Positions 4,932 through 10,895 of a stretch of 12,126 bases of DNA are shown one piece after another. The stretch is from an uncultured Collinsella sp. (GTDB taxonomy: Bacteria; Actinomycetota; Coriobacteriia; Coriobacteriales; Coriobacteriaceae), in NCBI GenBank assembly GCA_902494685.1, contig CABUUE010000024.1, forward strand, positions 1 to 12,126, written 5' to 3'. A program made the position numbers and the translations under genes. Position 1 is the stretch's first letter. Every line of letters starts with the position of its first letter. The notes beneath the pieces are model-generated. The model searched no databases. It was given only the letters and a program-made list of their open reading frames with translations, and was not told where the DNA came from.

Positions 4932-6881
4932 CTAGAGCTCGCAGGCAACCCTGTAACCGTCGCCGATGGCGTCGCGGATGTTGCCGCACTTGTTGGCATC
5001 GCCCAGCACGTGGGTGGCAACACCGGCTGCCGCCAGGTCGTCGGCCAGCTTGGTATTGGGACGATAGCCCATGGCAAGTACCAGCGTATCGGCACCGGCG
5101 ATAGTGTGGACCTCGCCGTCTTTCTCGTAGCTGATGGCATCCTCGGTAATCTCGGTCACCTTGGCCTCGGTCAGCACGTGAACGCCCTTGGAGAGCATAC
5201 GCGTGATGAGCACCGCGCGGCCGGCGCCACCCTCGTTGGCGGCGAGCGTCTTAGTCATCTCGATAACAGTGACATCGCGATTGGCCGGCGACAGGTCATT
5301 GACCAGCGGGGCCAGGTAATCGGCCGTCTCGCAGCCAACGGTGCCGCCGCCCACGATGACGATCTTCTTGCCCGGGAAAGCCTTGCCGCCCAGCAGGTCG
5401 TCAGCCGTCATAACCTGCTTAAAGCCCTGCATGAAGGCCGGAGCGATGGGCTCGGCGCCATAAGCCAGGACAACCTCGTAGCCGGCGTAGTCGCGCTGAA
5501 TGTCCTCGGCCGAGAGCTCGGTACCAAAGACGCATGTGACGCCGGCCTCGGCGAGGCGACGGTACTGATACTTGATCACGCGGGTGAGTTCCTGCTTTGC
5601 CGGCGGAACGGCTGCGATGCGCATCTCGCCGCCCGGCTCGTCCTGCTTATCCACGAGCACCACGTTGTGGCCGCGCTTGGCAGCAATGTAGGCTGCCTCC
5701 ATGCCCGCAGGACCAGCGCCCACAACGAGCACGTTCTTAGCCTCGGCGGCAGGCTCGTAACCGGCCTCGTCGCGCTCAACATCGGGGTTGACGGTGCAGG
5801 AGATGCGCTTGCCGAACATAATGCCGTTCAGGCAGCGCAGACAGCCGATGCAGGGGCGGATGTCATCGGCGTTGCCGGCGGCCGCCTTGTTGCAGAACTC
5901 GGCATCGCACAGATTGGCGCGGCCCATCATGCAGATGTCGGCAGCGCCGTCCTCGATCAGCTCCTCGGCGATCCAGGCCTCGTTGATGCGGCCGACGGTG
6001 GCGACGGGAATGTTGACGTGCTTTTTGATCTCGCGCGAGCAGGCAGCGTGCGAGGCCTGCTGGGTACCGGCGGCGGGAATGGCGGAACCGCGCTTGATGG
6101 TGGTGCCGCCCGAGACATGAATCATGTCGACGCCGGCCTTCTCCAGGCGACGCGAGACGTAGATCATGTCGTTGAGAGTCAGGCCGCCATCGGTGTACTC
6201 ATCGCCCGAGATGCGGACGTCGATGATAAAGTCCTTGCCGCAGCGCTCGCGAATCTCGGCGATGACCTCGAGCAAGAAGCGCATGCGGGCGTCGAGCGAG
6301 CCGCCGTACTCGTCGGTACGCTTATTGTAGAGCGGGGTCAAAAAGCCGCCGAGCATGCCGTGGGCGTGTGCCGCATGGACCTCGACGCCATCGACGCCGG
6401 CCTTCTGCATGCGCACGGCAGCGTCGCCAAACTGATGCGTGAGCTCGTGGATCTCGTCGACCGTGATAGGACGCGGTGCCTCGCGGGCATAGGACGGCCC
6501 CACAAAGGACGGAGCGATCAGGCGCGGCGTGCCCGGAATGTTAAAGGCCATGTAGGCAGGGTGAAAGAGCTGCGGCATGATCTTGCAGCCGTACTCGTGG
6601 ACGGCCGCGGCGAGCTTTTCCCAGCCAGGGATAAACGTGTCGTCGTAGCAGCACATGTCACCCGGCAGATAGGTGTAGGTGGGCTCGACCGTCACGACCT
6701 CGGTAATGATGAGGCCAACGCCGCCCTTGGCACGGGCACGGTAATGATCGACCAAGTCGTCGGTCACATAGCCATGATCGGCCAGGTTCGTGGACACCGG
6801 CGGCATAAAGACGCGGTTCTTGACCTCGGTCGTACCGACCTTGATCGGGCTAAAGAGCATCGGATAGGCGGAAGACTCCAT
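4932..6881 (-). CDS. Old-yellow-enzyme-type NADH:flavin oxidoreductase with Fe-S cluster and FAD/NAD(P) domain
   Basis: A 649-residue three-part enzyme. An FMN-binding TIM barrel (about 8-340) begins LFSPIKVG.TEVKNRV and includes EVHAAHAHGMLGGFLTP (167-183) and NKRTDEYGGS (186-195). A 4Fe-4S motif uses C344, C347, C350 and C362 (CxxCxxCx11C). An FAD/NAD(P) disulfide-reductase-like half has GAGPAG (388-393) and GGGTVG (511-516) and ends with a typical VLGDANKCGNIRDAI segment. This is the layout of 2,4-dienoyl-CoA reductase FadH, 2-enoate reductase, trimethylamine dehydrogenase, BaiCD/BaiH and bilirubin reductase. Electrons would pass from NAD(P)H through FAD and Fe-S to FMN and then to an unsaturated substrate. 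The substrate cannot be read from sequence. Start ATG 6881 has AAAGGA seven bases upstream; a longer frame to 6962 would overlap the promoter. It is a cytoplasmic protein with no signal peptide. Confidence 0.93.
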   Translation of the reverse strand: MESSAYPMLFSPIKVGTTEVKNRVFMPPVSTNLADHGYVTDDLVDHYRARAKGGVGLIITEVVTVEPTYTYLPGDMCCYDDTFIPGWEKLAAAVHEYGCKIMPQLFHPAYMAFNIPGTPRLIAPSFVGPSYAREAPRPITVDEIHELTHQFGDAAVRMQKAGVDGVEVHAAHAHGMLGGFLTPLYNKRTDEYGGSLDARMRFLLEVIAEIRERCGKDFIIDVRISGDEYTDGGLTLNDMIYVSRRLEKAGVDMIHVSGGTTIKRGSAIPAAGTQQASHAACSREIKKHVNIPVATVGRINEAWIAEELIEDGAADICMMGRANLCDAEFCNKAAAGNADDIRPCIGCLRCLNGIMFGKRISCTVNPDVERDEAGYEPAAEAKNVLVVGAGPAGMEAAYIAAKRGHNVVLVDKQDEPGGEMRIAAVPPAKQELTRVIKYQYRRLAEAGVTCVFGTELSAEDIQRDYAGYEVVLAYGAEPIAPAFMQGFKQVMTADDLLGGKAFPGKKIVIVGGGTVGCETADYLAPLVNDLSPANRDVTVIEMTKTLAANEGGAGRAVLITRMLSKGVHVLTEAKVTEITEDAISYEKDGEVHTIAGADTLVLAMGYRPNTKLADDLAAAGVATHVLGDANKCGNIRDAIGDGYRVACEL

Positions 6882-6930
6882 ACAGGGTTCCTTTCGTTTG
6901 AGCCGCTCGGCGGCAGTTACTGACACACCT

Positions 6931-6939
6931 ATTGTATCA
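6931..6939 (-). promoter_or_regulatory. Extended -10 promoter of the oxidoreductase gene
   Basis: Minus strand TGATACAAT matches an extended -10 (TG-N-TACAAT). It would start transcription roughly 40 bases before the ATG. The -35 region is poor, as is common for extended -10 promoters. It supports separate transcription from the upstream Cys-rich peptide gene. Confidence 0.5.
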
Positions 6940-6983
6940 GCAACCGCCGTATCCGCACCCATACATGCCCAAACGCCGGTCGG

Positions 6984-7184
6984 CTAATGAATACCGCGGC
7001 CCAAGTCTTCGGCGATCTTATCCACGCCTTTATGTGCGGCGCACGTCTTTTTGTTGGAGCAATGCCCCGTGCAAACGCCACCCTGTGCGCAGTCGGCACA
7101 GGTTCCCTTGCGGTAGATGCGCACGCATACAGCGACAAACGCAATACCGATAACAGCCAGTACAACAATATCGATAGGTGCCAT
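6984..7184 (-). CDS. FeoB-associated Cys-rich membrane protein
   Basis: A 66-residue protein. One membrane segment spans about residues 4-24 (IDIVVLAVIGIAFVAVCVRI), followed by a basic RKG and a short cytoplasmic or exposed tail rich in cysteine: C29, C32, C38, C42 and C48. This matches the small FeoB-associated Cys-rich family that lies next to feoB in many anaerobes. Its role is unknown but presumed to be in Fe(II) handling near the FeoB channel. The start ATG 7184 has an ideal AGAGGAGG site. It lies 175 bases after feoB with a good terminator in between, so it is either read by leak-through or has its own weak promoter. Confidence 0.88.
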   Translation of the reverse strand: MAPIDIVVLAVIGIAFVAVCVRIYRKGTCADCAQGGVCTGHCSNKKTCAAHKGVDKIAEDLGRGIH

Positions 7185-7296
7185 AGCAAGCCTCCTCTAG
7201 TTAACCTCCGCTTACTTTACCCCATTCTCCACCTGCCAAAAAGGGACAGGTTTATTTTGGTCGGTTTTATCTGCGGAAACGCCACATCTCCCCCAC

Positions 7297-7330
7297 CAAA
7301 AAGCCCGAGTGTCGCTGGGACACCCGGGCT
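7297..7330 (-). terminator. Terminator after feoB
   Basis: On the minus strand, AGCCCGGGTGTC pairs with GACACTCGGGCT (12 bp with one G-U, five-base loop), followed by TTTTTGG. The arms are 7319-7330 and 7302-7313. It lies about 30 bases past the feoB stop codon. Confidence 0.88.
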
Positions 7331-7359
7331 CGCGGAAAGGGGCTAATCCTTATTCGGAC

Positions 7360-9687
7360 TTAAGCGGAAACTGCGGCGGAAGCAGTATTGGTCTCGTCCT
7401 CGTCGGTCCATGCATGCTTGGGCATGGGACGGAAGATCTGGAAGAGCATCGCAACCAGCAGCACGATGGCCACAATCGTCCAGATACCAAACTGTCCAAG
7501 AACAAGCAGGTTGTAGAACTGGTTGATGAACAGGCCAATGACCCAAGCGAAGGCGCACTCGTAGCCGATGGCAATCGCGGTCCACTTGCCAGAGTCCATC
7601 TGGTTGCGGATGGTGCCAATGGCGGCAAAGCACGGAGCACACAGCAGGTTGAATGCGCCAAAGGCAACGCAAGCGCCCATGGTCGGGAACATACCGGCAA
7701 ATGCGGTCCACAGGCTCGGATCGGTCTCGCCGGCATCGGCAACGGACAGCAGCGAGCCAGCAGTGGCGACGACGTTCTCCTTGGCGACGAGGCCCGAGAC
7801 GGTCAGCGCGGTTGCCTGCCAGGTGCTAAAGCCGAGCGGGGCGAAGATCCAAGCGACCAGGTTGCCGAGCATGGCAAGCACGGAGTAGTCCATGAACTCC
7901 TCGGGGATGCCGTCCATCGCAGGCAGGAAGCCAAAGGAGCCGTTGTAGCTACCAAAGTTGGACAGGAACCAAACCACGACAGTGGACGCGAAGATGACCG
8001 TGCCGGCCTTCTTGATAAAGGCCCAGCAGCGCTCCCACACGTGCAGCGCCCAAGAGCGGATCGCCGGGAAGTGGTAGGCAGGAAGCTCCATAACGAACGG
8101 CGTCGGGCGACCAGCGAAGAGCTTGGTCTTCTTGAGCATGAGGCCCGAGGCGATGACGGCAAAAACACCCAGGAAGTAGAAAAGCGGGCTGATCCATGCG
8201 GCCGTGGTGGAAGAATCGCCAATGATGGAGCCCATGAGCAGGGCGATAATCGGCAGCTTGGCGCCGCAGGGGATGAACGTGGTGGTCATGACCGTCATGC
8301 GGCGGTCCTTCTCGTTCTCGATGGTCTTGGTGGCCATGACGCCGGGGACGCCGCAGCCTGAGGACACGAGCATGGGGATAAACGACTTACCGGACAGACC
8401 AAAGCGGCGGAACACGCGGTCCATGATGAAGGCGACGCGAGCCATGTAGCCGCAGTCCTCCAGGAAAGACAGCATCACAAAGAGCAGGAACATCTGCGGG
8501 ACGAAGCCGAAGATGGCACCCAAACCACCGACGATACCGTCGCAGACCAGCGAATCGACCAGGCCACCGTCCTCGGTGCCGCCCGCCACAAGGGCGTCGT
8601 GCACCACGGTGGTAATACCCGGGACATAGGGGCCATACTCCGCCGGATCAACCGAATCGGCGTCGTCGCCTGCAGCCTCGACGGCCGCGTCGTAGGCGTC
8701 GCGACCCTGGCCGAGCACATACCAGCCGTCGGTGCCGAAGAGCTGGTCGTTGGTAAAGTCGGTCACCGTGCCGCCCAAGGTGGAAACGGCGATGTAGTAC
8801 ACGCAGAACATGATAACGACAAAGATCGGCAGGCCCAGGATACGGTTGGTGACCACACGGTCGATCTTCTCGGAGGTGCTCATCTTGGCAGGAGCCTTGG
8901 TCATGCACTCATCGATGATGTGCGCGATGACGCCATAGCGCTCACCGGTGATGATGGACTCGGCGTCATCGTCGCAGTCCTGCTCGCACTGAGCGACCAG
9001 CTCTTCGACGCGAGCGGCCTTCTCCTTGGTGAGGTTGATGAGCTTGCAGGCGTCCGCATCGCGCTCGAACAGCTTGACGGCATAGTAGCGGCGCTTGTTG
9101 GCGGGGACGCTTGCCGGCAGGTTGTTCTCGATGTGGTCCAGAACGTCCTCGATGGAGGAGTCGAACTTGTGCTCCGGCACCTGGCCCTTGGAAGCAGCGG
9201 ACTTCTTGACTTGCTCGAACAGCTCCTTGATGCCCTTGTTCTTAAGAGCGGAGATCATCATAACCGGGCAGCCGAGCTTCTTGGAGAGCTTGTCCGTGTC
9301 GATCTTGTCGCCGTTCTTCTCGACCAAGTCGGCCATGTTGAGGGCGACGACCACGGGCAGGCCGGTCTCGATAACCTGAAGCGCCAGGTACAGGTTGCGC
9401 TCGAGGTTGGTGGCGTCGACAACCTGGACGACGACATCGGGCTCGCCGCTCATAAGGTAATCGCGCGAGCATTGCTCCTCGGGGCTGTAGGGGGAAAGCG
9501 AGTAGATGCCGGGGAGGTCCGTGATGGTAACGTTCTTGTCGCTTAGGAGCTTGGCCTCCTTTTTCTCAACCGTGACGCCGGGCCAGTTGCCAACGTAGCC
9601 GTTGGCGCCGGTGATCAGGTTGAAAAGCGTGGTCTTGCCGCAGTTGGGGTTACCCGCCAGCGCGACATGGATCTGAGAATCCGCCAT
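7360..9687 (-). CDS. feoB: Ferrous iron transport protein B (FeoB), GTP-dependent Fe(II) transporter
   Basis: A 775-residue protein of normal family length. The N-terminal G domain carries G1 GNPNCGKTT (12-20), G2 GVT (37-39), G3 DLPG (57-60), G4 NMAD (117-120) and G5 SALK (146-149). A helical GDI-like domain follows to about 270. The membrane part has the two Gate repeats, with the conserved GCGVPGVMATKTIEN and FIPCGAKLPI blocks, then the second cysteine gate NLLCAPCFAAIGTIRN near the C-terminus. It moves Fe(II) into the cytoplasm under low iron and low oxygen. Between the first membrane segments there is a long acidic stretch (GRDAYDAAVEAAGDDADSVD and onward, ~25-30 residues) that I do not remember in standard FeoB. 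Start ATG 9687 has GAAGGA five bases upstream. A DtxR-like box lies upstream. Confidence 0.97.
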   Translation of the reverse strand: MADSQIHVALAGNPNCGKTTLFNLITGANGYVGNWPGVTVEKKEAKLLSDKNVTITDLPGIYSLSPYSPEEQCSRDYLMSGEPDVVVQVVDATNLERNLYLALQVIETGLPVVVALNMADLVEKNGDKIDTDKLSKKLGCPVMMISALKNKGIKELFEQVKKSAASKGQVPEHKFDSSIEDVLDHIENNLPASVPANKRRYYAVKLFERDADACKLINLTKEKAARVEELVAQCEQDCDDDAESIITGERYGVIAHIIDECMTKAPAKMSTSEKIDRVVTNRILGLPIFVVIMFCVYYIAVSTLGGTVTDFTNDQLFGTDGWYVLGQGRDAYDAAVEAAGDDADSVDPAEYGPYVPGITTVVHDALVAGGTEDGGLVDSLVCDGIVGGLGAIFGFVPQMFLLFVMLSFLEDCGYMARVAFIMDRVFRRFGLSGKSFIPMLVSSGCGVPGVMATKTIENEKDRRMTVMTTTFIPCGAKLPIIALLMGSIIGDSSTTAAWISPLFYFLGVFAVIASGLMLKKTKLFAGRPTPFVMELPAYHFPAIRSWALHVWERCWAFIKKAGTVIFASTVVVWFLSNFGSYNGSFGFLPAMDGIPEEFMDYSVLAMLGNLVAWIFAPLGFSTWQATALTVSGLVAKENVVATAGSLLSVADAGETDPSLWTAFAGMFPTMGACVAFGAFNLLCAPCFAAIGTIRNQMDSGKWTAIAIGYECAFAWVIGLFINQFYNLLVLGQFGIWTIVAIVLLVAMLFQIFRPMPKHAWTDEDETNTASAAVSA

Positions 9688-9707
9688 TCAATCCTTCTTC
9701 CTTGTGT

Positions 9708-9733
9708 GCCTGCGCTGCTTTCTCCGCGCAGGC
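9708..9733 (-). promoter_or_regulatory. GC-rich hairpin in the feoB leader
   Basis: GCCTGCGC and GCGCAGGC (8-bp perfect stem, 10-base loop) lie 20 bases before the feoB start, between the iron box and the ribosome site. There is no T-run, so it is not a terminator. It may shape mRNA stability or processing between feoA and feoB. Confidence 0.5.
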
Positions 9734-9760
9734 TGGATAATGTGCTTCAAAGATGCTGCA

Positions 9761-9779
9761 TTAAGTTAGAAAAACCTAA
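9761..9779 (-). promoter_or_regulatory. Candidate iron box (DtxR/IdeR-like operator) upstream of feoB
   Basis: Minus-strand TTAGGTTTTTCTAACTTAA matches the DtxR/IdeR consensus TTAGGTTAGGCTAACCTAA at 15 of 19 positions as I align them. A regulator of this family with Fe(II) bound would repress feoB. The site lies in the 123-base gap between the second feoA and feoB, suggesting feoB has its own promoter as well as read-through. Confidence 0.6.
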
Positions 9780-9810
9780 CTTTATCTGCAGAAATATACG
9801 TCGCGAGCCC

Positions 9811-10032
9811 TTACTGGACCTCGACGACGGCCGCCTCCTCCTTGCGGATGGAAAGCTCGTAGCCGCGCACGTTGATCTCGACCGGATCACCGAGCGGTGC
9901 AACCTTCACGACCTTGAACGAAGTGCCCTTGATGAGCCCCAGGTCCATAAGGTGGCGGCGAAGCGCACCCTCACCGTGAAGCTTGACGATGGTAGAGCTC
10001 TCGCCCACCTTAACGTCACCCAACGTCTTCAT
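9811..10032 (-). CDS. feoA: FeoA family protein (second copy)
   Basis: A 73-residue SH3-like FeoA protein. It has the usual core pattern: GE.STIVKL, HLMDLGLIKGTSFKVVKVAP, GDPVEINVRGYELSIRKEEA. FeoA is a small cytoplasmic partner thought to bind FeoB and promote Fe(II) transport. Start ATG 10032 follows AAAGGGGG at eight bases. It lies 39 bases after the first feoA and 123 bases before feoB, so the three probably form one transcript with an internal feoB promoter. It is the more conventional of the two copies. Confidence 0.92.
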   Translation of the reverse strand: MKTLGDVKVGESSTIVKLHGEGALRRHLMDLGLIKGTSFKVVKVAPLGDPVEINVRGYELSIRKEEAAVVEVQ

Positions 10033-10071
10033 CCTCTTGTCCCCCTTTCGGTTTTTATGAAATGCTGCTGA

Positions 10072-10314
10072 CTAACCGACGGTCATGATGTGCATGGCAA
10101 CCTTGGAATCGATGCCAAAGCGTGTGCCCAGCACCGTGACGATGATATTGGCACCACTCGAGCTCACCACGTGGATTTCGTTGCCCTCGACAAAGCCGAG
10201 GTCCTTGAGGTGGTGTTTCATGTCCTCATTGCCCTTTACACGAGACACGCGCACGGTTTCGCCCGCTTTTACCATCGAAAGCGGCATGGCCGGCATCTGC
10301 GGTCCGCAAGACAT
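10072..10314 (-). CDS. feoA: FeoA family protein (first copy)
   Basis: An 80-residue FeoA-domain protein beginning MSCGPQMPAMPLSMVKAGET. The core LKDLGFVEGNEIHVVSSSGAN and a C-terminal LGTRFGIDSKVAMHIMTV (parts of the SH3-like barrel) are clear. Start ATG 10314 follows TTAGGAG by seven bases. The ~12-residue leader with a cysteine and three methionines is extra relative to the other copy and might contact metal, though this is speculative. It is first in the feoA-feoA-feoB set, and its promoter region holds a large inverted repeat. Two feoA genes upstream of feoB are known in several anaerobes; the copies may play different roles. Confidence 0.9.
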   Translation of the reverse strand: MSCGPQMPAMPLSMVKAGETVRVSRVKGNEDMKHHLKDLGFVEGNEIHVVSSSGANIIVTVLGTRFGIDSKVAMHIMTVG

Positions 10315-10355
10315 GAGTTGCTCCTAACGTCAGTTCGTCCTCAACATCGACGCGT

Positions 10356-10411
10356 AAAAAGTTAACCACGTCTATGTTCGCTATAGTAAACTAGCACGTG
10401 GTTAACTTTTT
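10356..10411. promoter_or_regulatory. Perfect 16-bp inverted repeat flanking the feo promoter
   Basis: AAAAAGTTAACCACGT (10356-10371) and ACGTGGTTAACTTTTT (10396-10411) are exact reverse complements separated by 24 bases. On the minus strand the spacer contains TTTACTATAG, a reasonable -10 region for the first feoA, so the arms would flank the promoter. Each arm carries GTTAAC, recalling iron-box half sites. A regulator binding both arms could loop or cover the promoter. It could also fold as a long hairpin in RNA. Confidence 0.65.
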
Positions 10412-10454
10412 GGAAAGGGTCCCCATTCAGATTTCGAAAAAGTTTCCTATACGA

Positions 10455-10493
10455 AACGAAAAGGCGCGGCAAAGGACCATCCTTTACCGCGCC
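10455..10493 (-). terminator. Terminator after the HPr gene
   Basis: On the minus strand, GGCGCGGTAAAGG pairs with CCTTTGCCGCGCC (13 bp, one G-U pair, five-base loop), followed by TTTTCGTTT. It lies 10 bases past the HPr stop codon and separates HPr from the feo unit. Confidence 0.9.
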
Positions 10494-10502
10494 CTATCAT
10501 GC

Positions 10503-10751
10503 TTAGAGCGAGAGATTTCTGATCGATGTGACACAGGAGGCCTCATCCACGCCCGAAACGCGGAACACGATGTCCTCGCCACATTCGCCACAGAGTGCCA
10601 TGAGCCCTATAACGTCGCGGCCATCGACATGACGATTGCCAATCGAAACCGACACGTCACTACGATGCTTGGCGATAATGTCATAAAGCAGCGCAACCGG
10701 GCGGGCATGCAATCCCAACGGATCTTTAATCGTCTTTGTAAACTCGACCAT
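10503..10751 (-). CDS. HPr-like PTS phosphocarrier protein with Asp at position 46
   Basis: An 82-residue protein, close to the usual 85-88. The active-site block GLHARP gives H15 and R17 at the classic positions, so transfer of phosphate from Enzyme I to sugar-specific EIIA is plausible. The second site, normally KSIMGVMSL with S46 as the HPr-kinase target in low-GC Gram-positives, reads RDVIGLMAL: residue 46 is D. The region after it is LCGECGED, with C54 and C57. Start ATG 10751 has GGAGGGG close upstream; an earlier in-frame ATG at 10775 lacks this. It is a single-gene unit between two terminators, with a TACAAT promoter box at 10807-10812. Whether this is the main HPr of the cell or a side copy cannot be decided here. 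Confidence 0.9.
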   Translation of the reverse strand: MVEFTKTIKDPLGLHARPVALLYDIIAKHRSDVSVSIGNRHVDGRDVIGLMALCGECGEDIVFRVSGVDEASCVTSIRNLSL

Positions 10752-10806
10752 GTCCCCTCCCACGACATCGCACATTCGGCCGGCAAAACCCAGCCACGTG
10801 GTAGCT

Positions 10807-10812
10807 ATTGTA
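10807..10812 (-). promoter_or_regulatory. Candidate -10 box of the HPr gene
   Basis: Minus-strand TACAAT, followed by AG exactly as in the oxidoreductase promoter. It sits 55 bases before the start codon. The -35 region is weak. The 8-bp palindrome CCACGTGG (10794-10801) lies just downstream and shares CCACGT with the feo inverted repeat. Confidence 0.45.
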
Positions 10813-10836
10813 CGTTACCGGCGCACCCCCGTTCCG

Positions 10837-10872
10837 AAAAAAACGAGGGAAGGCACACGTCCTTCCCTCGTT
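10837..10872 (-). terminator. Terminator after aspS
   Basis: A perfect 12-bp stem AACGAGGGAAGG / CCTTCCCTCGTT (10842-10853 and 10861-10872) with a seven-base loop, followed on the minus strand by a run of seven T. It lies 23 bases past the aspS stop codon. Confidence 0.95.
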
Positions 10873-10895
10873 ACAGGCAATATGTAGTCGCTCGC

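Noticed and set aside
5010..6923. A 637-codon open frame on the plus strand
   Set aside because: It lies opposite the well-supported oxidoreductase and its translation is low-complexity G/A/H/L-rich, typical of the antisense of a GC-rich gene.
7231..7251. Small hairpin ACCTG/CAGGT around CCAAAAAGGG before the Cys-rich gene
   Set aside because: Only five firm base pairs plus a bulge; resembles a decayed repeat but too weak to call.
7309..9546. Long plus-strand open frames opposite feoB
   Set aside because: They mirror feoB; no domains, no ribosome sites, and skewed composition.
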